A DNA stretch of 64,000 bases, from the NCBI RefSeq assembly GCF_001938945.1, contig NZ_MKIO01000031.1:124001-188000 (forward strand), given 5' to 3'. Numbering within the stretch: the stretch's first letter is position 1; each line of letters starts with the position of its first letter. Source of the DNA: Xaviernesmea rhizosphaerae. GTDB lineage: Bacteria; Pseudomonadota; Alphaproteobacteria; Rhizobiales; Rhizobiaceae. A model generated the notes under the pieces. It searched no databases, had not been told where the DNA came from, and saw nothing but the letters and a program-made list of their open reading frames with translations. Of this stretch, positions 23,954 to 32,580 are shown one piece after another. The translations under genes and the position numbers were made by a program.

Positions 23954-24589
23954 ATGTGCACAATCCTTCGGGTCCGATGGACCCTGACGCCGCTTGCCGC
24001 GCCCCGGCCATGGCTTGCCTGCAGCGGATGCGGCGTGCCGCGCGCTTTTGAAACAACCGGCAAGATCCGCCTCAACGCCAATGGTCGCAAGCTCGATGCC
24101 TGGCTGATCTATGCCTGCACCAGCTGTGAGAAGACATGGAACCGGCCGATCTTCGAGCGCCAGCCGCTCCGTGCCATCGAGCCGTCGCTTCTGGCGCGGC
24201 TCCAGGCCAATGACCCAGAGCTGGCGCGCGCCGAGAGCTTCAACCTCGATGCCCTCAGGCGCAAGGCCCTTCGCATCGAGGAAAGCGCCGACGTAGCGAT
24301 CGACAAACAGGTGGTGGATGAGATGCCGCGCTGGACCCGGATCGAAATCGCGATGGTCGCGCCCCATCCGGTCAATCTCCGGCTGGACCGGCTTCTCGCC
24401 CGTGAACTTCCGCTCTCGCGCAGTGGGCTTCCGGAACTGGAGCGACAAGGCCGCTTGCGCATCGCCCAAAGCCGCGGCGGCGCGCTGCGCCGGCGCATCG
24501 GCCAGGGGCTCGTCGTGATCCTCGATATCGCCGATGCCGCCGAACGCGGCGGCCTCTGGCGCGCAGCGGCGGCAGGCGCGTCGCCATAG
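23954..24589 (+). CDS. DUF1062 family protein
   Basis: 211 residues, recognised as the DUF1062 family of unknown function. Features: LRVRWTLTPLAAPRPWLACS near the start, two CxxC pairs (C23xxC26 and C55xxC58) probably forming a zinc ribbon, RLNANGRKLDAWLIYACTSC, and a basic C-terminal part with an S4-like look (DRLLARELPLSRS...QGRLRIAQSR). Nucleic-acid or RNA association is possible but not shown. It ends at a strong hairpin shared with the convergent fuconate dehydratase gene. A monocistronic gene. Confidence 0.8.
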   Translation: MCTILRVRWTLTPLAAPRPWLACSGCGVPRAFETTGKIRLNANGRKLDAWLIYACTSCEKTWNRPIFERQPLRAIEPSLLARLQANDPELARAESFNLDALRRKALRIEESADVAIDKQVVDEMPRWTRIEIAMVAPHPVNLRLDRLLARELPLSRSGLPELERQGRLRIAQSRGGALRRRIGQGLVVILDIADAAERGGLWRAAAAGASP

Positions 24590-24597
24590 CCTTGTGC

Positions 24598-24625
24598 CTG
24601 GAGGCCCGGCTCGCCGGGCCTCCAG
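24598..24625. terminator. Bidirectional hairpin between convergent genes
   Basis: CTGGAGGCCCGGC and GCCGGGCCTCCAG are perfect inverted 13-mers separated by two bases. It lies nine bases after the DUF1062 stop and 40 bases after the fuconate dehydratase stop on the other strand, so it can end both transcripts. Confidence 0.8.
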
Positions 24626-24664
24626 CAGATCTCAGCGCGCAGGCGCCAGGACGGCTTTACGCCC

Positions 24665-25954
24665 TCACGCCGCCTCAGGCTTCCCATGCGTATAGGTCGC
24701 AATCGATTCCGGCCTCATCTCGATCGAGAAGCCGGGCAGCGAGGGCGGCATGTAGGCGGCGTTGCGGATTACGCATGGGTCGAAGAAATGTTCGTGCAGG
24801 TGGTCGACATATTCGATCACGCGCCCCTCCTTTGTGCCGGAGACGGCGATGTAGTCGATCATCGAGAGGTGCTGCACATATTCGCAAAGGCCCACGCCGC
24901 CGGCATGCGGCCAGACCGGCTTGCCGAATTTCGCGGCCAGTAGCAAGACGGCCAGAACCTCGTTCAGCCCGCCCATGCGGCATGAGTCGATCTGGACGAT
25001 ATCGATCGCGCCTTCGGCGATGAACTGCTTGAACATGATGCGGTTCTGGCACATCTCGCCGGTCGCCACCTTCACCGGCGCGATGGCCTCGCGGATCTTG
25101 CGGTGGCCGGCAACGTCGTCGGGGCTGGTCGGCTCCTCGATGAAGAAGGGCTTGCAGAAGGCGAGCTGTTTCATCCACGCGATCGCCTGGTCCACTTCCC
25201 AGACCTGGTTTGCATCGACCATCAGATAGCGGTCGGGGCCGATCACCTCGCGGGCGATGGTCAGACGGCGGATATCATCTTCCAGATCGCGACCGACCTT
25301 CATCTTGATATGGTTGAAGCCGGCATCGACGGCCTCCTGCGCGAGACGGCGCAGCTTCTCGTCGGAATAGCCGAGCCAGCCGGCCGAGGTGGTGTAGCAG
25401 GGATAGCCTTCGGCTTCGAGCATGGCGATGCGCTCGGCCTTGCCGGCCTCGGCCTTCTTCAGGATCTCAAGCGCTTCCTCGCGCGTCAGCGCGTCGGTCA
25501 GGTAGCGATAGTCGACGATGTCAGCGATCTCCTCCGGGCTCATGGTCGAGACGAATTTCCACACGGGAAGGCCCGCTTCCTTGGCCATGGCGTCCCAGAA
25601 GGCGTTGACCACCGCCCCGGTCGCCAGATGCATGGCGCCCTTGTCCGGGCCGATCCATCGCAGCTGGCTGTCGCCGGTCAGCTTGCGCCAGAATTTGCCG
25701 GGTGCGGCGCGCACCTCGGCCAGATCGGTGCCGACGACGAGATGGCGCATCGCCTCGATCGCCATGCAGCAGATGTCGTTGCCGCGGCCGATGGTGAAGG
25801 TCAGCCCATGGCCCGACAGATCCGGCCTGTCGGTTTCGAGAATGACATAGGCCGCCGAATAATCCGGATCCGGGTTCATCGCATCGGAGCCGTCGAGGCT
25901 GGCGGAGGTGGGGAAGCGCAGATCGAAAACGCGAAGATTGGTGATGCGGGTCAT
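24665..25954 (-). CDS. L-fuconate dehydratase (enolase superfamily)
   Basis: Dehydrates L-fuconate to 2-keto-3-deoxy-L-fuconate; 429 residues. The whole active site of characterised L-fuconate dehydratase can be placed with a one-residue offset: K217/K219 (HIKMKVGRD), Mg ligands D247 (VDANQ), E273 (EEP) and E300 (GEM), and general acid/base H350 (HAGG). N-terminal capping-domain text LTFTIGRGNDICCMAIEAM is also typical. It is the last gene of the L-fucose operon, 337 bp after the previous gene, and may have its own promoter. The neighbours complete the pathway, which makes the substrate assignment strong. Confidence 0.93.
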   Translation of the reverse strand: MTRITNLRVFDLRFPTSASLDGSDAMNPDPDYSAAYVILETDRPDLSGHGLTFTIGRGNDICCMAIEAMRHLVVGTDLAEVRAAPGKFWRKLTGDSQLRWIGPDKGAMHLATGAVVNAFWDAMAKEAGLPVWKFVSTMSPEEIADIVDYRYLTDALTREEALEILKKAEAGKAERIAMLEAEGYPCYTTSAGWLGYSDEKLRRLAQEAVDAGFNHIKMKVGRDLEDDIRRLTIAREVIGPDRYLMVDANQVWEVDQAIAWMKQLAFCKPFFIEEPTSPDDVAGHRKIREAIAPVKVATGEMCQNRIMFKQFIAEGAIDIVQIDSCRMGGLNEVLAVLLLAAKFGKPVWPHAGGVGLCEYVQHLSMIDYIAVSGTKEGRVIEYVDHLHEHFFDPCVIRNAAYMPPSLPGFSIEMRPESIATYTHGKPEAA

Positions 25955-26291
25955 GGCGGTCTCCGGCAGCCTGAGGCCATCGCCTTTACCCAGGGTGCGA
26001 TCCTGTCAGGCCATGGCACAATTTGAATGGTTTTCTGTCGGGGGTGACAGCTTTTCCGGACACGACGCCATCGCACGGGTCTGCCGGAAATTCTAAAAGC
26101 TCGACAAGGTCGCAGAAGCGACCATGCCGATGAGGATGACGAAGGCCAAATGGCTTGCTGCCGTCATGCTCTGGCCTCGCCCGAGCATCTGCAAGGATCG
26201 ATGGGATCGAGCTCGGCAGATCCTCGGCACAAGCCCGAGCATGACGTCGCAGAAAGGGCCTGTTTGCAGGAAGCCTGACCCCGCCCGCTGA
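25955..26291. other. 337-bp spacer inside the fucose operon
   Basis: Holds a dispersed repeat (26163-26245) and no gene. The AT-richer part near 26010-26110 could carry a promoter for the dehydratase gene, but no clear -35/-10 pair is seen. Confidence 0.45.
26163..26245. repeat. Dispersed inverted repeat, GTCATGCTC type
   Basis: Left arm GTCATGCTCTGGCCTCGCCC then GAGCATCTGC; right arm GCAGATCCTCGGCACAAGCC then CGAGCATGACG. The arms are imperfect complements, so the unit can fold into a long hairpin. Related to 23142-23172 and 31477-31505. Confidence 0.6.
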
Positions 26292-27137
26292 TCAGCGGTC
26301 GGCGACGAAGCTCTGCTTCTGCGTGCCCAGGCCCTCGATGCCGAGCTCGACGACATCGCCGGCCTTGAGGTAGCGCGGCGGCTTCATGCCCATGCCGACG
26401 CCGGGGGGCGTGCCGGTGGAGATGACATCGCCGGGATGCAGCGACATGAACTGCGAGAGATAGGAGACCAGGAAGGCGATGCCGTAGACCATGGTGGCCG
26501 AGGTGCCGTTCTGCATCGTCTCGCCATTGACCTTCAGCCACATATTGAGGTTCTGCGGGTCGGCCACCTCGTCCTTCGTCACCAGCCAGGGGCCGATCGG
26601 GCCGAAGGTGTCGCAGGACTTGCCCTTGGTCCATTGCCCCGCGCGCTCGGTCTGGAAGGCGCGCTCGGACACGTCGTGGCTGACGCAGTAGCCGGCCACG
26701 TAATCCAGCGCTTCGGCCTCGCTGACATATTTGGCGGTCTTGCCGATGACCACGCCGAGCTCGACCTCCCAGTCGGTCTTTTCCGAACCGCGGGGAATGA
26801 TCACATTGTCATTAGGGCCGACGATCGCCGAGGTCGCCTTCATGAAGATCACCGGCTCGGGCGGAACGGCCATGCCGGATTCGGCAGCATGGTCGGAGAA
26901 GTTGAGGCCGATGCAGATGAACTTGCCGGTGCCGGCCACGCAGGGGCCGAGGCGCGTTCCGGCATCCACAACCGGCAGGCCGGAGAGATCGATGGCGGAG
27001 AGGCTGGCCAGCGCATCGGGCGCGAGTGCTGCGCCGGAGAAGTCGGTCAGATGACCGGAGAGATCGCGGATCGTGCCGTCATCGGCCAGAAGGCCGGGCT
27101 TTTCAGCACCGGGGGCGCCAAAGCGGAGGAGTTTCAT
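26292..27137 (-). CDS. FAH-family hydrolase, probable 2,4-diketo-3-deoxy-L-fuconate hydrolase
   Basis: Fumarylacetoacetase-superfamily enzyme of 281 residues. Signature: GKFICIGLNFSDHAAESG (catalytic His region), EPVIFMKATSAIVGP, TDWEVELGVVIGK (metal Glu/Glu), CVSHDVSERAFQ (metal Asp), DVISTGTPPGVG. In non-phosphorylating L-fucose and L-rhamnose routes this family hydrolyses the 2,4-diketo-3-deoxy acid to pyruvate and lactate. The upstream SDR would make that diketo acid. Often mislabelled ureidoglycolate lyase; context argues for the fucose role. Confidence 0.9.
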   Translation of the reverse strand: MKLLRFGAPGAEKPGLLADDGTIRDLSGHLTDFSGAALAPDALASLSAIDLSGLPVVDAGTRLGPCVAGTGKFICIGLNFSDHAAESGMAVPPEPVIFMKATSAIVGPNDNVIIPRGSEKTDWEVELGVVIGKTAKYVSEAEALDYVAGYCVSHDVSERAFQTERAGQWTKGKSCDTFGPIGPWLVTKDEVADPQNLNMWLKVNGETMQNGTSATMVYGIAFLVSYLSQFMSLHPGDVISTGTPPGVGMGMKPPRYLKAGDVVELGIEGLGTQKQSFVADR

Positions 27138-27164
27138 CGTTCAATCCTTGTCAGCAAATTCAGT

Positions 27165-27899
27165 TCAGAGCGACCAGCCGCCGTCGATGCAATAGGCCTG
27201 GCCCGTCGTATAGGTGGCGCCGGCCAGATGCACGGCGAGATCGGCGATCTCCTCCGGCGTGCCGAGCCGGCCCATGGGCTGGCGGGCGATGAAGGCGGCA
27301 CGCGCCGTCTCGTAATCACCCTGGGCGCGCATGCGGCCTTCGAGCGAGGGGCTTTCCACCGTGCCTGGGCAGATTGCATTGCAGCGGATGCCCTTGGCGA
27401 CGTAATCGGCGGCCACCGACTTGGTCAGGCCGATCACGGCGGCCTTGGTCAGACCGTAGGCGCAGCGGTTCGGCACGCCCTTCACGGAGGAGGCGACCGA
27501 GGCCATGTTGATGATGGCGCCCTCGCCGCGCTCCAGCATGCCCGGCAGCACGGCCTGGATGGTGCTGATCATCGCACGCACATTGAGATCGAAGGCGAAA
27601 TCCAGATCCTTGTCGGTGATCTCGAGCACCGAGCCGTTGTGCACCACGCCGGCGCAGTTGAACAGCACGTCCACCGCACCGGTCTCGGCGAAGAAGGCGG
27701 ACACGGCCGCGCCGTCGAGCACGTCGAGCTTGCGCGTCTTGATCGATGCCTCTTCGGCGAGGCTCGAAAGCGCCGCCTCGTTCACGTCGGTGGCATGGAC
27801 CGTGGCGCCGGCGCGGGCGAAAGCGAGCGCGCTGGCGCGGCCGATGCCCTGGCCGGCGGCGGTGATCACCACGACCTTGCCTTGAAGTTTGTCTGTCAT
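27165..27899 (-). CDS. SDR, probable 2-keto-3-deoxy-L-fuconate 4-dehydrogenase
   Basis: NAD-dependent SDR of 244 residues: TAAGQGIGRASA (about 13-24), ATDVNE (NAD-type acidic turn), NCAG, NMAS, YGLTK catalytic pair, IDGGWSL end. Oxidises the C4 hydroxyl of 2-keto-3-deoxy-L-fuconate. It lies directly upstream of the FAH-family hydrolase (27-bp gap). ATG at 27899 is preferred over 27914 because AGGAG lies seven bases upstream. Homology to mammalian BDH2/DHRS6-type SDRs is evident, but the substrate is assigned from context. Confidence 0.9.
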   Translation of the reverse strand: MTDKLQGKVVVITAAGQGIGRASALAFARAGATVHATDVNEAALSSLAEEASIKTRKLDVLDGAAVSAFFAETGAVDVLFNCAGVVHNGSVLEITDKDLDFAFDLNVRAMISTIQAVLPGMLERGEGAIINMASVASSVKGVPNRCAYGLTKAAVIGLTKSVAADYVAKGIRCNAICPGTVESPSLEGRMRAQGDYETARAAFIARQPMGRLGTPEEIADLAVHLAGATYTTGQAYCIDGGWSL

Positions 27900-27994
27900 T
27901 GCTTGGCTCCTCACTGCCGCCTACGGCCCGCTTTGCCGGCCGGTCACGGCGCGTGCGACTATTGATGATCAATCCGAAACATTCCACCGGATAA

Positions 27995-28029
27995 GGCCGG
28001 GGCGCGGCAAATATTGCCTGCGCCCGGCC
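27995..28029 (-). terminator. Long intercistronic hairpin after the mutarotase gene
   Basis: On the minus strand the RNA can pair GGCCGGG with CCCGGCC and, above it, GGCAA with TTGCC around an ATA loop, with small bulges. It lies ten bases after the mutarotase stop. No T-run, so processing or attenuation before the SDR and FAH genes is more likely than full termination. Confidence 0.6.
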
Positions 28030-28038
28030 CTGCCCGCC

Positions 28039-28368
28039 TCAATCCATATGGAAGACTTCATCCATCATCGCCCACCACTCGCCCTCTTTGCGCGTGTCGA
28101 GCGGCTTCTGGCAGGGAATGCAGAAGGACCACCATTCCTGGTTCTTGGGGTCGGCCGCCATCTTGGCCATGTCGGCCTCGAAATCGGACCCGTGATATTC
28201 CCAGACACCGAACAGCAGGTTCTCGGGCTCCCGCAGGAAGATGGAGTAGTTCTTGATGTTGCAGCGGGAAATCAGGTCGAGGATCTCCGGCCAGACCGCC
28301 GCATGCAGCCGCTTGTATTCGTCCACCTTGCCCGGCTGCAGGCCGATCATCATGCCCATTCTCTGCAT
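28039..28368 (-). CDS. L-fucose/L-rhamnose mutarotase-type protein (RhaM/YiiL family)
   Basis: 109 residues; ferredoxin-like alpha/beta barrel mutarotase that speeds alpha/beta anomer exchange of a 6-deoxyhexose. RMGMMIGLQPGKVDEYKRLH near the start and LFGVWEYHGSDFEADMAKMA in the middle match the family; a Trp-Trp pair (EWWSF and EWWAM) is conserved. In this operon it would supply the anomer used by the fucose dehydrogenase. The lactonase gene ends 11 bp upstream. Cytosolic. Confidence 0.9.
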   Translation of the reverse strand: MQRMGMMIGLQPGKVDEYKRLHAAVWPEILDLISRCNIKNYSIFLREPENLLFGVWEYHGSDFEADMAKMAADPKNQEWWSFCIPCQKPLDTRKEGEWWAMMDEVFHMD

Positions 28369-28379
28369 GTCCGTCTCCC

Positions 28380-29192
28380 TTACAAACGATAGAAGCGGCG
28401 GGCATTGCCGCCGAAAACCTGCTCATGCGCCGCCTCGGGCACGATGGCGCGGCACTGGGCAAGCCAGGCGCCGTACTCCGTGACCAGGCGCAGCACCGGC
28501 CAGTCGCTGCCCCAGATCAGCCGCTCGGGGCCGAACAGGTCGAACAGCGTGTCGGCATAGGGGCGGATCGCCTCCGGCCGCTGTTCGCCCGCCTCTACCA
28601 GGAGACCGGAAAGCTTGCAGCAGACCTCGGGCAGAGCGGCGAGCCGCTCCATCGCCCGGCGCCAGTCGGAATAGCGTCCTTCGGCAATCAGAGGCTTGGC
28701 GCCGTGGTCGATGACGATGGGCAGGCGCGGATGGCGCTCGGCAAAGGCGGTGAGCGCCTTCAGCTGGCGCGGCAGCACCAGCGCATCGAAACTCAGCCCC
28801 GCCTCCAGCATGGCCGAAACCGCCGGGTCGAGCGCGGGATCGTCGATCCAGTCGTCATCGGGCAGATCCTGCAGCATCGGCCGCAGACCCTTCAGCTTGG
28901 GCGCGCGGGCGAGTTCGGCGATCCGCGCAGGCGCATCCGCCGCCTTCATCTCCACCCAGCCGACCACGCCGAGGATGAAGGCGTGGCGCTCGGCCAGGTC
29001 CAGCATGAACAGCGTGTCTTCGGCGCGCGGCAGGGACTGCACGATGACGGTGCCGTCCACGCCCGATGCCTTGAGATCTGGGATGAGATCCTCAGGCGCG
29101 AAATCGCGATAGATCGCCGCCATCTCCGGCGGCGGCCAGCCGCCGGCGCGCTCGGCCAGGCGCCAGAAATGCTGGTGCGCGTCGATCAGCAT
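28380..29192 (-). CDS. L-fuconolactonase (amidohydrolase family 2)
   Basis: Hydrolyses L-fucono-1,4-lactone to L-fuconate; 270 residues. MLIDAHQHFWR at the start holds the HxH pair, DHGAKP the next His, and GSDWPV (about 226-231) the catalytic Asp. These are the marks of the lactonase group in the family. Starts by a one-base overlap (TGATG) with the fucose dehydrogenase stop, showing coupled synthesis of successive enzymes. Confidence 0.92.
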   Translation of the reverse strand: MLIDAHQHFWRLAERAGGWPPPEMAAIYRDFAPEDLIPDLKASGVDGTVIVQSLPRAEDTLFMLDLAERHAFILGVVGWVEMKAADAPARIAELARAPKLKGLRPMLQDLPDDDWIDDPALDPAVSAMLEAGLSFDALVLPRQLKALTAFAERHPRLPIVIDHGAKPLIAEGRYSDWRRAMERLAALPEVCCKLSGLLVEAGEQRPEAIRPYADTLFDLFGPERLIWGSDWPVLRLVTEYGAWLAQCRAIVPEAAHEQVFGGNARRFYRL

Positions 29193-30226
29193 CAGGCAGC
29201 CCCTGCTCCCGCAGACACAGGTGCGGTATCGATCGGCGTGTCGGGCGAAATCAACCCGCGCTCCTTCAGCCGCGTCCAGAAGGAGGCGGGAATGGTCTCC
29301 TGGAACCAGGCGATATTGGCCTCGATCTGACTTGCATTGCGGGCGCCGGAGACGACGGTGACGACGGCCGGATGCAGCATCGGAAACACGAGCGCCGCCG
29401 CCTGCAGGCTGACGCCTTCCTCGGCGCAGGCTGCCTCGATCTCCTCGACGCGGGCCATCAGTTCGGCCGGCGCGTCCTTGTAGTTGAACTTGCGGTTGCC
29501 GGCGAGGATGCCGGAATTGAAGGCGCCGGCGACGACGATGCCGACACCCTGCTCATGGGCGCGCGCCAGCATCGGCAGGCTTTCCTGCTCCAGCAGCGTA
29601 TAGCGGCCGGCCAGCATGGCGGCGTCGATGTCGAAGACGTCCATCGCCTCGGCCACGGCCTGCCATTCGTTGACGCCGAGGCCGACGCCCTTGATCAGGC
29701 CCGCCGCGCGCAGCTCGCCCAGCGCCTTGAAGCCGCCGCCAGAGGTCAGCTGCGCCCAGTAATGCTCGTGCTTCTCGCCATGGGTGACGCGGCCGATATC
29801 GTGGATGTAGAGCAGGTCGGGCTTCAGGATGCCGAGGCGCTGCTGGCTCGCCTCGAAGGAGCGCAGGATCGCGTCATAGCTGTAATCATAGACCGGGCGG
29901 AACGGCAGCGGGCGGACATAGGTGTCCTCCTCCTCGCCCACGGTCTCGCCCGGCTGCATCAGGCGGCCGACCTTGGTGGAGACGACGTAATCGTTGCGCG
30001 CCTCCTCCGTCAGCATCGTGCCCAGCCGGCGCTCGGAGCGGGTATAGCCATAGAAGGGCGCGGTATCGAAATAGCGGATGCCGGCATTCCAGGCGGCCTG
30101 GAAGGCGCCGAGCGATTCGGCATAGCTCGTCCAGCGGTAGAGACTGCCCATCTGGGCGCAACCGAGGCCCATGGCCGTGAAGGAAACATCGCGATGACGC
30201 AGCTTGCGCCTGTCCGTGACGAGCAT
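29192..30226 (-). CDS. Aldo/keto reductase, probable L-fucose 1-dehydrogenase
   Basis: Oxidises L-fucose to the lactone, first step of the route; 344 residues. AKR barrel motifs: GLGCAQMGSLYR, YFDTAPFYGYTRSERRLG (catalytic Asp and Tyr, about 53-70), VSTKVGR (Lys), LYIHDIG (His). Related AKRs include L-fucose, D-threo-aldose and pyridoxal dehydrogenases. The full fucose gene set around it favours L-fucose. The Glu/Pro-rich insertion after VGRLM may shape the substrate loop. Confidence 0.9.
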   Translation of the reverse strand: MLVTDRRKLRHRDVSFTAMGLGCAQMGSLYRWTSYAESLGAFQAAWNAGIRYFDTAPFYGYTRSERRLGTMLTEEARNDYVVSTKVGRLMQPGETVGEEEDTYVRPLPFRPVYDYSYDAILRSFEASQQRLGILKPDLLYIHDIGRVTHGEKHEHYWAQLTSGGGFKALGELRAAGLIKGVGLGVNEWQAVAEAMDVFDIDAAMLAGRYTLLEQESLPMLARAHEQGVGIVVAGAFNSGILAGNRKFNYKDAPAELMARVEEIEAACAEEGVSLQAAALVFPMLHPAVVTVVSGARNASQIEANIAWFQETIPASFWTRLKERGLISPDTPIDTAPVSAGAGAA

Positions 30227-30367
30227 CGTCCCATCCGTTCAAGAATTGGAGCAGATCAGAGGCGCGGGCACGAGCCGTGCCTCACGTTCGGATCTGCCGT
30301 GAAAACAAGGAGATCGAGCGCCTCGGCCGGGACTTCCGTCCGCCGGCGACGCTCAAGGTCATGAGAA

Positions 30368-30393
30368 GGCGCGCGGGGTCGGCCCCGCGCGCC
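30368..30393 (-). terminator. Stem-loop after fucose binding-protein gene
   Basis: GGCGCGCGGGG and CCCCGCGCGCC form a perfect 11-bp stem with the tetraloop TCGG, 13 bases after the stop of the binding-protein gene on the minus strand. No T-run follows; likely mRNA stabiliser and partial terminator. Confidence 0.7.
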
Positions 30394-30406
30394 TCCGAGA
30401 TCAGGC

Positions 30407-31348
30407 TCAGTAGAGAACGTTCTTGGCTTCCGGCTTGTCGATGTTCGACTTGGTGACGACGACGACACCGGTGTCGATGAACTTCTCGACCTTTTCCTTG
30501 CCGAGCAGCTTGACGAGCGTGTCGACGCCCTTTTCGCCCATCTGGTAGGAGCCCTGAACGATGGTGGCTTCCAGCGTGCCATCCTTCACGAATTCCTGCA
30601 GGTCCTGGTTGCCGTCGAAGCCGATGGCCACGATCTTGCCAGCCTTGCCGGCCTGCTTGATGGCGCGGCCCATGCCGATGGCAGTCGGCTCATTGGCGCC
30701 GAAAATGCCCTTGAGATCGGAATTGGCGGCCAGAACGTCGGTCGTCTGGTTCAGCGCGGTGGCCATCTGCGACTGCGAGTAATAGGGCCCGACGATCGTC
30801 AGCTTGGAATGCGCCTTGATATAGTCGGTGAAGCCACCCACGCGGCCGATTTCCGAGCCGGCGCCGGCGACGTAGGACATGACGGCGATCTTGCCTTCGG
30901 TGCCGACCTTGTCGATCATCGCCTTGGCGGCCAGCTCGCCGGCCTTCTTGTTGTCGGTGGCCAGGAAGGCCTGGTAATACTTGTCCGCATCCTTGGCGAG
31001 CATGGAGTCGATGATGACGACGGGGATACGGGCTTCCCAGGCGCGCTTGACAGCCGGCACCAGCGCATCCGGATCCGACGGGGCGAGCAGGATGGCGTCG
31101 ACCTTCCGGTTGACGGCATTTTCGACCATGTTCACCTGATCGGCGATGGCGGATTCCGAGGCCGGACCCTGGAAGGTCATGGTGTGACCCTTGGCCTTGG
31201 CGATGGCCGCGTCGGCGCCCTTCTGCACGTTCTGCCAGAAAGTGGAGTTCACCGTCTTGACGATGACGGCGATTTCGCCGGCCGAAGCGCTGGATGCGCC
31301 GGACAGGGCGGCGACCGAAGCGGCGAGCGCGAGAACGAGTTTACGCAT
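30407..31348 (-). CDS. L-fucose-type ABC transporter periplasmic binding protein (RbsB-type)
   Basis: 313 residues; Sec signal ending in SSASA near residue 23, then the sugar-binding fold (VIVKTVNSTFWQNVQKGADA, VDAILLAPSDPDALVPAV, ATDNKKAGELAA, AIGFDGNQDLQEFV). ATG at 31348 follows GAGGAGG; the frame is open further upstream but that part is intergenic and includes repeat sequence. L-fucose as ligand is inferred from the catabolic genes downstream. Followed by a strong stem-loop. Confidence 0.92.
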   Translation of the reverse strand: MRKLVLALAASVAALSGASSASAGEIAVIVKTVNSTFWQNVQKGADAAIAKAKGHTMTFQGPASESAIADQVNMVENAVNRKVDAILLAPSDPDALVPAVKRAWEARIPVVIIDSMLAKDADKYYQAFLATDNKKAGELAAKAMIDKVGTEGKIAVMSYVAGAGSEIGRVGGFTDYIKAHSKLTIVGPYYSQSQMATALNQTTDVLAANSDLKGIFGANEPTAIGMGRAIKQAGKAGKIVAIGFDGNQDLQEFVKDGTLEATIVQGSYQMGEKGVDTLVKLLGKEKVEKFIDTGVVVVTKSNIDKPEAKNVLY

Positions 31349-31476
31349 GATTTCCTCCTCATTGACCGGGACCCTGCCGGGGCCCCATGCGGGGGAAGGC
31401 TCCTCCCCTTCCCGTATCGTGAAACCTGTTTTCCAGGCATGCTCCCGGCTTCCTGAAAAAGCTGCCGGGGCTGTGT

Positions 31477-31505
31477 GGATGCTCGGGTCAAGCCCGAGCA
31501 TGACG
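31477..31505. repeat. Dispersed palindrome between permease and binding-protein genes
   Basis: GATGCTCGGG TCAA GCCCGAGCATGACG: arms ATGCTCGGG and CCCGAGCAT pair perfectly. Third member of the GTCATGCTC repeat group. It lies between cotranscribed genes and may act as an RNA processing hairpin. Confidence 0.6.
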
Positions 31506-31512
31506 CATGCTG

Positions 31513-32568
31513 TCAGCGGCGGTTGCGGATCTGGTCGATCCAGACGGTGACCAGGATGACGAGGCCGATGATGATCTGCTGGATGAAGGCGGAGACGCCG
31601 TTCATGTTCAGACCATTGCGCAGGATGCCTATGACGAAGGCGCCGATGAAGGTGCCGGAAATCGTGCCCACGCCGCCGATGAGCGAGGTGCCGCCGATGA
31701 CCGCCGAGGCGATGGCATCGAGTTCATAGGCCACGCCTTCGTTGGGCTGGGCGGTGACGAGGCGCGACATCAGCACGCAGCCGGTGAGCCCCGCCAGGGT
31801 CCCGGAGACGAGATAGGTGAAGGCGGTGACGCGGGTGACATTGACGCCGGAGAGCCGGGCGGCATCGGCATTGGAGCCGATGGCATAGATGTGCCGGCCG
31901 AGCACCGTGCGGTTCAAAAGGAAGCCGGCGGCAATGGCGATGACGATCATCAGCACGACCGGATAGGGAATGCCGGGGAAGCTGACCACCGGAAAGCCCT
32001 GGTCGTCGATCGATTCGATGCGGAAGAGCGAACCGTTGCCGAGCACGCCGAAGGCTTCGCCGAGGCCGGAGACGGCGCGCGCGCCCGTGATCTGCAGCGC
32101 CACGCCGCGGGCGATCAACATCATGCCGAGGGTGGCGATGAAGGGCGGCAGCTTCAGCCTCGTGATGACGAAGGCATTGATCAGGCCGCAGGCCGAGCCG
32201 GTGAGAATGCCGATCAGCATGCCGAGCCAGATCGGCGTGCCGAGATCGCGCACCGCCAGCGCCGCGACCACGCCGGCCAGAGCCAGCACGGAGCCGACCG
32301 ACAGATCGATGCCGCCGGTGATGATGACATAGGTCGCGCCGATGCCGAGCAGCGCGATGGAGGTGACCTGCAGCGCGATGGTCATGCCGTTGTTGACGGT
32401 GAGGAAGGCGCTGGAGGTGGTGGCGAAGACGGCCGCGAGAATGACGAGACTGCCGAGCGCGGCGAATTTCTGGATGATGTCCTTCTGCCGGTCGCTCAGG
32501 CCCCGTCCGGGCGGGGTCTGGCGGCTCTGGATCGGCTCTTGCGGCTTGCCGCTGGTAATGTCTGCCAT
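31513..32568 (-). CDS. Sugar ABC transporter permease (RbsC-type), fucose operon
   Basis: 351 residues with about ten hydrophobic segments after a polar 30-residue N-terminus. ITGGIDLSVGSVLALAGVVA (about 84-103), FIATLGMMLIARG and LGRHIYAIGSNADAARLSGV are RbsC hallmarks. It starts 12 bp after the ATPase gene. The binding-protein gene follows after 164 bp, which includes a palindromic repeat. Confidence 0.93.
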   Translation of the reverse strand: MADITSGKPQEPIQSRQTPPGRGLSDRQKDIIQKFAALGSLVILAAVFATTSSAFLTVNNGMTIALQVTSIALLGIGATYVIITGGIDLSVGSVLALAGVVAALAVRDLGTPIWLGMLIGILTGSACGLINAFVITRLKLPPFIATLGMMLIARGVALQITGARAVSGLGEAFGVLGNGSLFRIESIDDQGFPVVSFPGIPYPVVLMIVIAIAAGFLLNRTVLGRHIYAIGSNADAARLSGVNVTRVTAFTYLVSGTLAGLTGCVLMSRLVTAQPNEGVAYELDAIASAVIGGTSLIGGVGTISGTFIGAFVIGILRNGLNMNGVSAFIQQIIIGLVILVTVWIDQIRNRR

Positions 32569-32580
32569 GATCTGTCGTCC

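Noticed and set aside
24592..25023. Arg/Ser-rich frame antisense to the fuconate dehydratase gene
   Set aside because: Overlaps a firmly assigned gene and has low-complexity composition.
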